Of a stretch of DNA of 64,000 bases, positions 13,300 to 25,066 are shown one piece after another. The stretch covers positions 220,501 through 284,500 of the forward strand of contig JAQFVV010012401.1 of NCBI GenBank assembly GCA_028023455.1. The letters are read 5' to 3'. Below the pieces are notes generated by a model. The model saw nothing but the letters and a program-made list of their open reading frames with translations. It was not told the origin of the DNA and did no database searches. Each line of letters opens with the position of its first letter. Positions within the stretch are counted from its first letter, which is position 1. The position numbers and the translations under genes were made by a program. Source of the stretch: Epiperipatus broadwayi. Taxonomy: Eukaryota; Onychophora; Udeonychophora; Euonychophora; Peripatidae.

Positions 13300-13560
13300 G
13301 CTTATGGTCTGACAAAGCATTTGATTCAATTAATAGAAAATATTTATGATGGTGTTTTAAAATAGTCATTTATCCATAGGGAGATAAAGCATTACTATTG
13401 GTGAAAGAAAATATGAGACATTTAAAATAAGTTGTTAAATTAGAACCTTTACTATTTCTAACTGACTTTGGTCTTTATAACCATGGTTTTTGGATCAATT
13501 TATAAGCAGTTTAATAAAACAAGCTTTAAAATGTCATATAGATTTGATGGTTGAATTTTT
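13300..13560 (+). pseudogene. Decayed non-LTR reverse transcriptase fragment
   Basis: Around 13309-13350 the plus strand reads KAFDSINRKYLWW, matching the block that holds the first catalytic aspartate of LINE reverse transcriptases (AFDS-type motif A). Some 110 bases on, at about 13447-13500, it reads EPLLFLTDFGLYNHG, resembling the LSPLLFLLVIDW block after motif B. Stops and indels interrupt everything between, and no YADD/FADD motif is readable downstream. Only a short, long-dead RT fragment remains. A similar relic lies near 30230-30620. The family is not RTE by sequence; it resembles LINEs with a VIDWVM-type segment, but the assignment is loose. Confidence 0.42.
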
Positions 13561-15331
13561 TTAAATTTGATATAGCTATGACAAGAACTTTTTTCTCCTT
13601 TAAATTAAACTGATGATCTTACTACTTTTGACAATTCAAAAATGATCTACAATATTTTAAAATGCTTTGGAAATAATACAAATTTATTTTTTTATAATAA
13701 TTAATACTCACTTGATTCAGATGTCTTATCCAACATTGGATTAAAATCTTTTGGTTACATTTGACATATTTTATCAACTTGAAAATTCAATCATTTCAAA
13801 TATTTTAGTAGCTTTATAAAGAGAAACTCATTCAAAGGTATTCAATAAACATAAATATTATTTTTTAGCATTAAATGAATAAAATTATTTTGCCTAGGGA
13901 CTGCATGTTTTAATAGAAGCTCTTAATGTTGATACAGCATTAACTGTATCATGCTACTATTGCATTTATCAATTTAAAACATAAGCTATTTTATTTTAGG
14001 AAACAACTCCTTTAATTAACTAATTGTATATAGGGTTGTTATTTTGCCAAATATATAATATAGACAAGAGACATGGGATTTAAAAGCACTAAGAATTATC
14101 TGTAATTACAAAATACACACTCAGATATCAATGATATATTCAAGATATGTGTCAAAATATGCTTAAATATATGTAAACCAAAATTGGTTTATCAATTAAC
14201 ACACTAGCATGTAAATGAATAAAGAATTAGTTACACATATTAATGTGCAGAGAAAGTAACAATTGTTTTCCAGCTATACTGTATTTAATCCTGAAATAGC
14301 GATCTCATCAGCTGAACTTGGAAATTAACATCATCATCCTCAACCATCAGCATGCTGAGTTTCCATATTTTAATTAAAATGCACAATTCTATTCAAGAAA
14401 AAAATATTAATAAAAACTGTTGAAAAACACATATGTATACAAATATATCAGTAAATGTCTCCTATTGTATACATTTAAATTATGAATAATGAATTTAAAC
14501 AAGAGGAAAAAAATAATGAAAATTTAAAAAACACTTATATATTATGGTATTTACAAATATAGTTATGTTGAGTGAAGCATAGTGAATTTATGTTTTAAGG
14601 CTTATCTTACAAATATTCTTTTAAAAATGCGCTATTCTTTGAGAAAATATAATTAAGAATAGAATATAATGGGAAGATCCAATTAGTATTTCGGAAAGAT
14701 TTGCGTTTCAAGGATTAGTTTGAATACGCGAGCAAAAAAGTACTTTTGTTTTTCAGTTCTTTCATTTATGATTGTTTGTTAATGATGATGATTATATAAA
14801 TTATAAATGACCACATTACATATTCACACTAGAGTAATTTTCAGTAATCAATTAAATCGACAATTGTTTGCATTACTTAAATATTACTAAAATACGGTAA
14901 ATTTACGTATAATCCCCTACGTGGTTTGGTACATCCAATTGGCCCTTTTTAGGTGCTCTTTTTAACTGTAAAATATTTCGATTACTATTATTATTTGTTT
15001 ATGTATCTTAGGAATATTATGCGATGTGGTATAATCCTTGTTTTTTTTTCCGGGATTACCAAAAAAAACAACGGAAGCTAAATTAAATGGTGTACCACTA
15101 TTAAACATACTATTATTTGTTTCTCTTTTTCTACATCATTTTTGAAATTTTTTCTATGGTTTTTTTTTTTTTTAGTTTTATTTCATTATTAAATTTTCAG
15201 TTAATTTTCACTCCTATATGAAAACAAATCTCTTATTTTTATCCCTTCATTCTCATGAATTTTTTATTTTATTATTTGTTCTCTGGCTTTCCTATTACAC
15301 GATCCAATAATAATTTTTAATCTACCATATA
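13561..15331. other. AT-rich stretch, nothing recognised
   Basis: No supported gene. A partial hammerhead-like arrangement at 14267-14322 (minus strand) was examined and rejected. Homopolymer T runs occur at 15163-15176. Confidence 0.45.
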
Positions 15332-15352
15332 CCCCCCTCCCACCCCACCCCC
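15332..15352 (-). other. G-quadruplex-capable G tract
   Basis: The minus strand reads G5-T-G4-T-G3-A-G6: four G runs of at least three bases with single-base loops, a textbook intramolecular quadruplex pattern. It stands isolated in very AT-rich DNA. No flanking gene gives it an obvious regulatory role. Confidence 0.75.
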
Positions 15353-16079
15353 TTGTAATATCTTTCTTCGTCTTTAATTTGTCGTTCGCTTCGTTTTGTT
15401 TTATTACTTTCAATATGAATTTATTATTAACTAATTTATCTATACATATTCGTTTATTGCATTACTTAATAAAAATACACCAGTACAATAATAGATTGTT
15501 ATAATCTTAATATCTCCTGCCATCTATGAACTAAAGAAACAATTAAAACTCAAACAGTTTCGATATAAATATTTTTTAATAATTTAAACAAGATCAACTT
15601 TAGAATATAGATGATTCAATTGATCTCTTTTATTTCTTTCATCAGAGAACTAAACTAATCCAAACTTTTCATAACTCTCTTTTTTCTCTTTTAAATTAAT
15701 GATAAATAACTATTCTAAAGTATTTATTTATTCTGTAATAAATATTTAGTTTTAATTTCTCTTGAATTAACTAAGCACTGTAGATCCCATAGTATTTTAA
15801 AAATAAAACTTTTGGAGGTTAAAAGATTTATACATATGTTATAATGAACAAAAGACACTTAATTCGTTTTAGGTGTTATTAAAGTTTTATAATATATGTG
15901 TTTATAAACTAAGACTTCACAAACAACAATAATAAAAAATAGTATTTCTAAATTTTATAATGTCGCTATCCTTGAGAACTGCTTTTGAATGGGCTGCAAA
16001 ATTCAAGCTTTTCTTTATTTATTAAGGAGGGTGTGTGGCTAAAAGTAATATAGCTATGGAGCATTCAAAATATATCTTT
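15353..16079. other. AT-rich stretch, nothing recognised
   Basis: No supported gene or repeat until the 3' end of the truncated RTE copy at about 16080. Confidence 0.5.
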
Positions 16080-17580
16080 GCATATCATCATCATCAACCA
16101 TTATCAATCCACTGCAGGATGAAGGTCTCTCCAAATTCAATCCATCTTTTCCTATCTTTAGATTCTCTTCTCCACGTTACCCCTGTACACTTTCTTATTT
16201 CATCCATCCATCTCACATGTGGTCTCTTTCTGGGTCTTTTACAATCTCTTGGAATCCAGTTTAAAATTTCAATTGTCCATCTGTTATCATCTCTTCCAAC
16301 AATATGTCCAGCCCAACTCCACTCAGTCTTTTAATTTTTTCAATGAATTCAGTAACACCTGTTTGTTCTCTTACCCATACATTGCGTTTTCAATCCCTTC
16401 TTGTTACTCCCAACATGCATCTCTCCATACTTCTTTGAGTGGTCTGAAGTCTCTGTATTGCTCTTCTATTAAGTGTCCAAGTCTCAGATCCATAAGTAAG
16501 AACTGGCAAAACACATTTATTAAAAACCTTCCTTTTCAAACACATAGGCATATTTCCTTTTAATATCAAGTTATTTCTACCAAAAGTGCTCCAATCATGT
16601 TTAATTCTATGATTAATTTCATCCATTATGTTTCCATCTGTATTAATAATCTGGCCAAGGTATTTCTAACTGTTAACTTCTTCTAACTCATCATAATCAA
16701 TCTTTATTTTCATATTTTGAGAAAATCTATTAAATATTACTTTACTCTTTTTAACATTTATCTTTAGTCCTACTTTCCTACTTTCATCTGATAACTCCTG
16801 CAATATTTTCTGTAGCTCTAAAGCATTATTTGCAAAAACAACTACATCATCTGCAAAATCTAAATGACTTAAATAATCTCCATTTACTTTCACTCCTTTA
16901 GCTTCCTATTTTAAGCCACAAAATACTTCTTGCAGCACTGCTGTAAAAAGTTTTGGAGATATGGAGTCACTCTGTCTTACACCCTTTTCAATGTTGATTT
17001 TCCTACTATCATTATGTAATGTAATTGTTGCTGTTGCATTTTTGTAAATATTCTTTAAAATATGACAATATCCTGGATTTACACCTTGATGATCCAATGC
17101 TTTAATCACTGAAGAAATGTTTATAGAATCAAATGCCTTTTCATAGTCTACTAATCCTAAGCATAATGGCAACTCATATTCATTTGTCCTTTCTATAATT
17201 TCTCTCAATACCTGGTTATGATCTACTGTACTAAAACCACTTTTAAATCCAGCTTGTTCTCTTGGTTGGTGGAAATCCAGTGTTTTTTGTAGACGAGTTG
17301 TAATTATCTTAGTAAAAATTTTGTATAAAACTGATAAAAGACTGATAAGTCTGTAATTTCTAATATCTTCTTTATCACCTTTTTTAAATATTAATACTGC
17401 ATTCTTCCAATCATCTGGTACATCTTTATCATTTAGATATTTGGTATATAACTTTGCTAAAAAAAATTCTATTTCTTCACCTGCTACTTTTAATATATCA
17501 ATTACAATTCTATCATTACCTGGAGCCTTCCCTTTCTTCATAAATTTAATTGCATGTCTCACTTCCTCATTCAAAATTTT
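16080..17580 (-). mobile_element. RTE-type LINE, 5'-truncated copy (copy B)
   Basis: The minus strand carries the reverse transcriptase and 3' end of the same LINE family as 19082-22374. Homology begins abruptly at about 17580 (protein ILNEEVRHAIK) and runs to a TCA/ATC-repeat tail near 16084-16096, the expected structure of a 5'-truncated target-primed insertion. The RT frame is continuous from 17578 but interrupted by in-frame stops: TAG at 16903-16905 (W in copy A), TAG near 16668 (Y in copy A) and TGA near 16404 (probably an arginine CGA, a CpG transition). Readable motifs include [32 protein letters not shown] (copy A has GVRQGDS) and DFADD. It is dead. No unambiguous target-site duplication was found. 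Confidence 0.88.
16390..17578 (-). pseudogene. RTE reverse transcriptase, nonsense-interrupted
   Basis: Once an RNA-dependent DNA polymerase for target-primed reverse transcription. Visible in order: a thumb-proximal KGKAPGNDR block; RT motifs [34 protein letters not shown] (catalytic Asp), a GVRQ motif-B segment with S replacing the conserved G, and [11 protein letters not shown] (catalytic DD pair); then the C-terminal [11 protein letters not shown] region. Three internal stops separate four reading segments that remain in one frame, so decay here is by point mutation, not indel. The endonuclease domain is missing because of truncation. The N-terminal residues before ILNEE in the longest frame are flanking DNA, not protein. 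Confidence 0.85.
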
Positions 17581-17581
17581 G

Positions 17582-19069
17582 AATATATATATAAAATGTA
17601 GGAGTATATATATATACTCATACATACATTTAATCAATATGTATACATTATATTTGTATTCTTGTTATATTTATAAAAATAAATATACAATTTAGTAAGT
17701 TAGTAATTTTCATTCTTTAAAATGAAAAAAAGACATTATTGACAAAAGATGGTTGACATAGTTATGAATGACCTCTGGGTTCACATAGTTTATCGAATTA
17801 AAGGAAATGAAATGAACTTAGTGTTTTAATATCGAATTGTTATTGCAACAATGTAGAATGTGTATGCTTCAGCAAGCTGATGGAGTGAGATATAATATAT
17901 TAATTCTATTCTTTTTATTAGAAGACTAAGGATTCTATTTTTGTCAGCTATATCCTCATAAAAACGTATACTATGTTTGATTTCAAAGAATAGTGTAAGA
18001 TAAAGTCTATATTTCGAACAATTTAATACTCATTAGAAGAAATTTCTAATATTTGTTTAAAGAAAGTAATCTGAATATATTTTCGTGTTCTATAAAAATT
18101 GTTTGAATTACATGTTCTAAAATATAAACTGCATTTTAAAAAAAGAACATGTTTATAAAAACTACAATTAAATTTAATGTACTTTACATTATAAAGAAAA
18201 TGCAAAGTGGGTAGAACACCAATTTATCATGGGATAGATAAAATGCACTTGCCTAATCAAACATATGTGTGTGAATAATGTCTTTTGCTGAATGCCTTAA
18301 AATTATAAAAAAATTAGATCTTCAAAATGGAATTATAATTGTTAATAAAGGAACTGTGTATTAAGAAGATAAAATCTACATATAAAGAGGAAACTAAATG
18401 TCAGCTTAGGATATCCTATTATTTTCTTTAATGTCTAACAATGAAGGAATCAAAAACTGCATCTTCAAAGGATTTTCATTCACGAGGAACATCTGAGATT
18501 ATTGTATTAATTTTTATAAATACCATTTAAGATTTTTGAAAGTTATAATTGGAAAAAGTTAATTTCATTTACTTTATCATCGTATTCATTTCTTATGAAT
18601 AATAAGAGAGAATTAATAATTTAAGATATTTTTATTTTTATTCATGATTAATAAAGATTTAAATATAGGTTAAGAAATGTTAATATGGGAAAGGGATAAT
18701 GTGAACTTTGAGATAAGAGATTAAATTATTTTTAAATTCACATATTATTATTTTCTATGACATGACACTACATTGTTTATACTAATTCAAATAGTCTAAT
18801 AACAGTAATGTATAAGTGAATAAATGATTAACATTGTTGTGAAGTATATATTTTTATATTAATAAATATAAGTTATGGACAATCATTTTAACGAATGAAG
18901 GTATTATATACAAATGATTGGATTATTATTTGTATAATCTAATTATTGTAAAATAGTGTTAATATAAAAGTCTTAATATTTGGATACTTATATTTTATAT
19001 ACATTGTAAAATAACATAGTGTTATAGGTTAGAAAATATATCTACCGTAATATAAATAGAATATTTATA
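17582..19069. other. AT-rich stretch between two RTE copies
   Basis: Begins with TA-rich flanking sequence at the truncation junction (about 17583-17622). No other gene or repeat supported. Confidence 0.5.
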
Positions 19070-19081
19070 TTTTTAATATAT
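19070..19081. repeat. Left target-site duplication of RTE copy A
   Basis: TTTTTAATATAT, identical to 22375-22386 at the other end of the element. The final T is ambiguous with the first base of the TCA-repeat tail. Confidence 0.8.
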
Positions 19082-19376
19082 CATCATCATCATCATTATC
19101 AACCATTATCAATCCACTGCAGGATGAAGGTCTCTTCAAGTTTAATCCATCTTCTCCGATCTTTAGCTTCTCTTCTCCACATCACCCCTACACATTTTCT
19201 TATTTCATCCATTCATCTTACATGTGGTCTCCTTCTGGGTCTTTTACAATCTCTTGGAATCCAGTTTCAAATTTCAATTGTCCATCTATTATCATCTCTT
19301 CTAACAATATGTCCAGCCCAACTCCACTTCAATCTTTTAATTTTTTCAATGAGGTCAGTAACACCTGTTTGTTCTC

Positions 19377-20597
19377 TTACCCATACATTGCGTTTCGATC
19401 TCTTCTTGTTACTCCCAACATACATCTCTCCATACTTCTTTGAGTGGTCTGAAGTCTCTGTATTGCTCTTCTATTAAGTGTCCAAGTCTCAGATCCATAA
19501 GTAAGAACTGGTAAAACACATTTGTTAAAAACCTTTCTTTTCAAACACATAGGCATATTTCCTTTTACTATCAAGTTATTTCTACCAAAAGCACTCCAAC
19601 CAAGTTTAATTCTATGATTAATTTCCTCTATTATGTTTCCATCTGTATTAATAATCTGACCAAGGTATTTGTAACTCTTAACTTCTTCTAATTCATCATA
19701 ATCAATCTTTATTTTCATATTTGGAGCAAATCGATTAAACATTACTTTAGTCTTTTTAACATTTATCTTTAGTCCTACTTTCCTACTTTCATCTGATAAC
19801 TCCTGCAACATTTCCTGCAGCTCGGAAGCATTATTTGCAAAAACAACTACATCATCTGCGAAATCTAAATGACTTAAATAATCTCCATTTACTTTCACTC
19901 CTTTAGTTTCCCATTTTAATCCACAAAATAATTCTTGCAGCACTGCTGTAAAAAGTTTTGGAGATATGGAGTCACCTTGTCTCACACCTTTCTCAATGTT
20001 GACTTTCCCAGTATCATTATGTAATCTAATTGTTGCTGTTGCATTTTTATAAATATTCTTTAAAATATGACAATGTCCTGGATCTATACCTTGATGATCC
20101 AATGCTTTAATCACTGAAGAAATGTTTATAGAATCAAATGCCTTTTCATAATCTACAAATCCAAAACATAATGACAACTCATATTCATTTGTCCTTTCTA
20201 TAACTTCTCTCAATACTTGAATATGATCTACTGTACTAAAACCACTTTTAAATCCAGCTTGTTCTCTTGGTTGGTGAAAATCCAAGGTTCTCTGTAGACG
20301 AGTTGTAATTATCTTGGTAAAAATTTTATATAAAACTGATAAAAGGCTGATAGGTCTGTAATTTCTAATATCTTCTTTATCACCTTTTTTAAATATTAAT
20401 ATTATTACTGCATTCTTCCAATCATCCGGTACATCTTTATCATTTAGACATTTGGTATATAACTTTGCTAATATTTTTTCTGTTTCTTCACCTGCTTCTT
20501 TTAATATATCAATTATAATTCCATCATTACCTGGAGCCTTTCCTTTTTTCATACATTTAATTGCATTTCTCACTTCTTCATTTAAAATTCTGGGCAA
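19377..20597 (-). pseudogene. RTE reverse transcriptase domain (copy A)
   Basis: The reverse transcriptase that would copy element RNA at the nicked target. The 406-codon open stretch shows KGKAPGND (about 18-25), [14 protein letters not shown] (80-93), [13 protein letters not shown] (113-125), [11 protein letters not shown] with catalytic Asp 149, [10 protein letters not shown] (204-213) and [11 protein letters not shown] with the catalytic Asp pair at 248-249. It then continues through [12 protein letters not shown] and [11 protein letters not shown]. All core residues are intact. It is in frame with the endonuclease across the TAA at 20649-20651, so the 20597 methionine is only the first internal Met, not a true start. 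A 1-base deletion near 19393 shifts frame before the C-terminal [17 protein letters not shown] region. That region continues downstream with further stops to about 19100. Confidence 0.9.
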
Positions 20598-20648
20598 TTC
20601 AGAAGATGTAATAGATATAGGAGGTACTTGTTCTTTATTACTATATAA

Positions 20649-22098
20649 TTATTGATAAAAATCTTCTACCAATTTCATAATGTCATCTCTCTTTTTAGTA
20701 ATAATTCCATCTTTTTTCCTTATTGCAGATATAAATTTCCTACCAATACCAAAATGTTGTTTTACATTCTTAAGACTTTTATTTTCTTCTACAGCTTTTC
20801 TTGCTAGTTCACAGTTATACTTTCTTATATCATTTTCAACTCTTTTCCGCACCATTTTACAAAATTCGAGATATTCAATTCTTTTTAATGCATCATTCTT
20901 GCATATCTTCATATTCCTTCTTTTCTTCATAAGTTTTCTAGTATCAGTAGAAATTTTATTAGTCAATTGCTGCTTTTTTCTACCAGCTATCTTTGTTGCA
21001 GTTTTTAAAAGTGTATCAGTTATTTTCATATTAATTTCATTCAAATCTGAATCATGTTCAAAATCTACTAATACTTGAAACCGATTTGTAAGTTCTAATT
21101 TAAATTCATTAGAATGTTTCTGAAGATTAGGAATATCAACTGTAAATATAGTTTTTCTTAATAATTTTTGTCTCTCTAGTTTTACATTAACATGTATCTT
21201 ACCCCTTACTAATCGATGATCACTTCCTGTGTTAAATTTATTAAGAACATTACAATCTTGAAATATGTATTTCCTGTTAGTCAAAATATAATCCAATTCT
21301 GCTGTACCTTCATTTGGATGCTTCCATGTCCATTTCCTTCTAACATTTTTCTCAAAAAGAATTCATAATATAAAGTTTTTCCTTCTCTGCAAACTCCACA
21401 AGTCTATGTCCTCTCTCATTTCTATTACCATAACCAAAATTACCTACAACACTTTCATCTTTCATTTGTTTACCAATTCTAGCATTAAAATCTCCCATAA
21501 CAATTTTAAAATGTTGTTTACTCTGATCAAAAGCCTTTTGTACATCCATATAAAAATCTTCTACTACTTCATCACTGTGAGAACTTGTTGGGGCATAAAC
21601 CTGAATTATCTGCATTTGATATCTGCTATTAAGTTGTATAACTAATCTTGCCACTCTGTCTGATACACCATCAATCTCCACAATATTGTTCTTCCACTTT
21701 TTATTTATAAGGAATCCTACTCCACTTGTACTTCCAATATTTGTGCCTTTATAATAGAGCATATGTCCACTTTTTAAATCAATTGTCTCTTCACCTTTTC
21801 TTCTAACTTCACAAAGTCCAATAATATCCCATTTAATATAAGAGAGTTCTTCTTCTAATTCTTGCAATCTTCCTTCACTTGAAAGTGATCTGCAGTTATA
21901 AGTACCTAAATAAAAAGTCGTCATCAAATGGCAGCCTGGGTCCGCCTCCAGGATATTCTTAGCACCCTCCGCCTTCGGCCACCAACCGCTGCCTTGGTTA
22001 GTGACTTTACAGCCTCCTGGGATTAAGGGCCATGCTTTATTTTTGTCTGTCATAATTGTATAATTGGGAAAATCTTTATCATTTACACAAACATTCAT
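20649..22098 (-). pseudogene. RTE endonuclease domain, one frameshift
   Basis: An exonuclease-endonuclease-phosphatase-fold nuclease that would nick target DNA for priming. The segment 22098-21352 (248 codons) shows YLGTYNCRSL (Asn 68), GLCEVRRK (catalytic Glu 97), QVYAPTS (Tyr 168) and MGDFNA (Asp 203, Asn 205). The next segment, 21296-20649, supplies SDHR (Asp 26, His 27 of that segment). The two are split by a small indel in a T run (21353-21357): four Ts are present where the frame needs six. After DYILTNRKY and SDHRLV comes a lysine-rich linker, then an in-frame TAA at 20649-20651 just before the reverse transcriptase. The leader residues before YLGTYN (CKVTNQGSGWWPKAEGA) are less AT-rich. 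Whether translation starts at 22098 is uncertain. Confidence 0.88.
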
Positions 22099-22374
22099 TC
22101 TGCCTTATCAGGCACTGAGAAGAAAGACCATGGTGTTTCTTGATCTTAAACTCAGAGGTAAAAAGCCAATAAACTCACCACGCTGGCTAATGCGTGTTGG
22201 TGAGCAGCCCATCCATGTTCGTATACTATATGAATAAACATACAGTAATAACAGCTGCAACGACAAGAACGTATGGAGTGGACATTAGGAATTTGCCCTG
22301 CTCGGTTCCTTTAAGGCCTCCAAGAGGAATCAAAGGGTCTCCTTTCAGTTAATAGCAAACTCCTTTCTGCAGCC
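22099..22374 (-). promoter_or_regulatory. RTE copy A 5' leader
   Basis: Less AT-rich leader upstream of the endonuclease frame, ending precisely at the duplication. RTE-type 5' regions carry an internal promoter in other species. No specific promoter element is recognised here, so the regulatory role is inference. Confidence 0.45.
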
Positions 22375-22386
22375 TTTTTAATATAT
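22375..22386. repeat. Right target-site duplication of RTE copy A
   Basis: TTTTTAATATAT, identical to 19070-19081. Confidence 0.85.
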
Positions 22387-22795
22387 GGAAGTAGATATAT
22401 AACTATTTTTATATATTGTAAAATTTAAGTTATTAATTGTTAAGTAAATAATTATGTTTTTTTTATATTAAATTAAATGAAGTCTTCAATTTTATTTTAT
22501 TTAATTTAAAGAGTTAGTGAGATTCGTTATTAATATTACTTTAGAATACTGATAGGAACCCCTGAAGAGAGTAAATTGTTAAACTTCCCTGAGTTCGAAA
22601 TCTGAGCATAACGGTAAAGTTAATTAAGGTGAAAATTGATTTGAGGTGGTTTAGATATAATAATTTTTTTAAATAATAAATTAGTTTTTGGGAACAAATA
22701 TAGTTTTATATCAAAATTAAATTACATCATTCGTGGCATCTTATATGAAGACATTAAATCTGACTATAGTGAGATGTGACTGCCTTAACTTATCT
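22387..22795. other. AT-rich spacer, nothing recognised
   Basis: No supported gene. Lies between the RTE insertion and the direct repeat at 22796. Confidence 0.5.
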
Positions 22796-22840
22796 TGTTG
22801 AGAGGGTGTTTACCATTACAATATATATATATATATATAT
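22796..22840. repeat. Direct repeat, left copy, ending in (AT)n
   Basis: TGTTGAGAGGGTGTTTACCATTACA followed by (AT)10. It matches 25026-25066 with one mismatch outside the AT run. It is either a long target duplication of the insertion between the copies, or the 3' end of another related element. Confidence 0.8.
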
Positions 22841-25050
22841 TGTAACGAGCACAGACGTTCGTTACATTGTTTTTTTATATATATATTATTAAACAAGTTA
22901 AAATAAAAAGTTCGCATTTAAAAACTTTCTTTAAAAATTGAAATTAAAATATCGTCTTAAACTCTTATATATAATCCACAGATAATAAAAATTATTAAAA
23001 TAAAATTTTTATTAAAGAAAATATTTTAAAACTAAATTTTAAAAAGATTTGGAGATAAAATTATATCTTTAAATTTGTCTTGAAATATATTTTTGATTTG
23101 GAAAACAGGTTAATTAATCAGAAATGGAAATGATTGTTAATTAGTTAAATGTAAACCAGCTCTTCCGATCATTTAAATGTAAAAACACCTGTCAGATAAG
23201 AAAACAATAAAAACTGTTAGCAAATAAGAAGAAATCCCTATGGAATCGGACCTCAACGAAAAGGATCATCTCATCGATGACGTAATGTAAATTCAATCCT
23301 TCACATTAATATAAAAGGAAAATTTTGGAAATTATTAATCAGTGACTAGTGACTGGAAATTGATTGATTATTGACGATGTAACAGCTAGGTGTTAGCGCT
23401 GGGGGGATTGAAAAAGACGCACAGCTTCAATCCCTTCAGTTCTGCTAAGAAAGAGAAAAAAAATGGGCCATCGTTTATACAATGAGGACCAACTACACGA
23501 AAAACAAAATCTCCAAAGGATAAATAAATAAATCAACCGGATACTAATCTTCGGACGACGTGGGAATTCACGTTTAAACGGCCAGGAATATAATAGGATG
23601 AACTATTTCAATAACCATAAGAACTTTAAAATTTATGAACAGTAAATTAAAAACTTTTCATATTTAAAATGATTTTAATATTATTCTATCTGACCAACAA
23701 TATTTATTAGTTGGTTATAATTTTATTTAATGTATTTAATTTGTAAAATCATTTCCATTTATTTATTTATTTATTTAATTTTGTCTTTAAGTTGTTATGA
23801 TTTCTGTTTTCCGTTAAATAAATTATAAAAAAATGTTAAACTTGAGTCGGGCGTGAATGGCTGTATCGATTTGTAAAGATATATTAAGGGAGGGTAATCT
23901 TGGGTTGTTCATTTCGTAGTTGAATTGGTTCAATGGATTGGATATATTTATGTAATTAGTAGGTGTAAGCATGAGATCCGCTACTGGGCAGGATTATAAA
24001 ATACCCCACACACCCTCTGTTTGCCTATGGATGGGTTTGTAAGTCGGCGAAGACCGAGCCCATTCCTATGGAGTTTTTAGTTTATTGATCTACTTGCCCC
24101 GATGTCACATTCCTGTGGGTGGGTGTCATGTCGTTTTCTTTCTTCATATTGTTCAGATGTACATTCCTGACAATATATTTGTGTTGTCGTATCTGCTACA
24201 TTGAATACATGAATGTATCCGGTGGATTGGCGCCGGTTGATTGCGAAATGTGTTGCCTAGGGTTAAATAGGGATAGAATATTTTATTTTCGAATGCAAAT
24301 CTATATAGTATATTCAGGCTCGATCCTATAAAACTATTAAATTTAAGTTGTTTATAGACGCTTGCATAGATTGGCTATCGGTTAAATATGTTTGCGTTTT
24401 CATATTTGATCAAAATATATAGACATTCGACAAATACTGATACCTTACGGGAGTATCTAAAAGGTATTTATTGGATGTCTTTTAAGTTATTGGTGACGAT
24501 GCAGGTATCTTACATGAATACTAGAGGGTTTCTTATATTTCCCTCTGCAATTGTCAGTAATCAATAACTTTGTATTTTGATCGTTTATGTTTCTTTGAAA
24601 TTTTTGAGTGAAATCTATGTAACCGATCTATAGCAACATATTAAACAGGTTAATATAATCCCATCTGTGCGAACTTGATTAAAAATGTAAATTTATAATA
24701 TAATAGTAACTCAATGTAAATTAAAGTAAAATCAAAGTAAAAATAATGTTAAATGTAAATCACTAAAATAATTTTAAACCTTATATATTGCATAAATAAA
24801 CTGTTTGTATGAAATTACTGGCAGTGGCTTACTTTATTCTTTTATATACTAGTAAATGATATTATTAAATCTCTGCTATTCCACTGAGCTAGTGACAATG
24901 GGCTAACGATCTAAATATGTAAATGAAGTGGAATCCTAACAGCGCGTATCTGCCTACTTTATAAATTTTTCTAGGCTCAAATGCCTAGATGGCGCCCTTT
25001 GGTAGTGCGGTGCGGTGCGATCTCCTGTTGAGAGGGTGCTTACCATTACA
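22841..25050 (+). mobile_element. Putative solo LTR-like element in (AT)n
   Basis: Begins TGTAACGA, which forms a perfect 8-bp hairpin with TCGTTACA (22859-22866). It ends TTACCATTACA immediately before another (AT)n run, so both edges are TG...CA inside an AT microsatellite. Inside, a CRE-like TGACGTAA near 23279 and a TATA-like ATATAAAAGG near 23311 are followed by AATAAA near 23815. That is the order U3, R, U5 expected of a plus-strand LTR. No gag or pol frame is present. The 70-codon frame at 24119-24331 has no recognised domain. Seen: termini, motifs, composition shift. Inferred: a long solo LTR. Alternative: a non-LTR insertion ending at 25025, with the flanking 40-bp direct repeats as its duplication. 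Confidence 0.5.
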
Positions 25051-25066
25051 ATATATATATATATAT
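25026..25066. repeat. Direct repeat, right copy, ending in (AT)n
   Basis: TGTTGAGAGGGTGCTTACCATTACA followed by (AT)8. Partner of 22796-22840. Confidence 0.8.

Larger units (their letters stand above)
19082..22374 (-). mobile_element. RTE-type LINE, near full length (copy A)
   Basis: A 3.29-kb element on the minus strand, bounded by a perfect 12-bp duplication (19070-19081 and 22375-22386). The length fits RTE-clade elements, typically about 3.2-3.4 kb. Order on the minus strand: a less AT-rich 5' leader (22374-22099), apurinic-like endonuclease, reverse transcriptase, a short C-terminal region, then a 3' end of CATCAT-type repeats with no poly-A, as is usual for RTE. Lesions seen: a small indel in the endonuclease near 21353-21357, a TAA stop at 20649-20651, and a 1-base frameshift near 19393. 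So few lesions, plus an intact duplication, suggest relatively recent insertion, but this copy cannot encode a complete protein. Confidence 0.93.

Noticed and set aside
14267-14322. Hammerhead-like arrangement on the minus strand: CTGATGA, GATC...GATT stem, AAA, and TTCAG/CTGGA as stem I.
   Set aside because: G12 is missing, position 17 would be G (not allowed at the cleavage site), and stem III spacing does not fit. With two or more core failures and no second copy, it is not supported.
16035-16563. Plus-strand open frames over the RTE copies (also 17441-17695, 19124-19477, 20452-20655, 20680-21078, 21406-21645).
   Set aside because: They are antisense shadows of the minus-strand LINE, whose frames carry all the RT and endonuclease motifs.
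23159-23171. GCTCTTCCGATC, which matches part of a common sequencing adapter.
   Set aside because: Only 12 bases match, the flanks do not continue the adapter, and the sequence is embedded in a coherent LTR-like element. Probably coincidence.
24119-24331. 70-codon frame on plus inside the 22.8-25 kb element.
   Set aside because: No recognisable gag, protease or other motif. Stop-poor composition of a less AT-rich segment is the simpler explanation.
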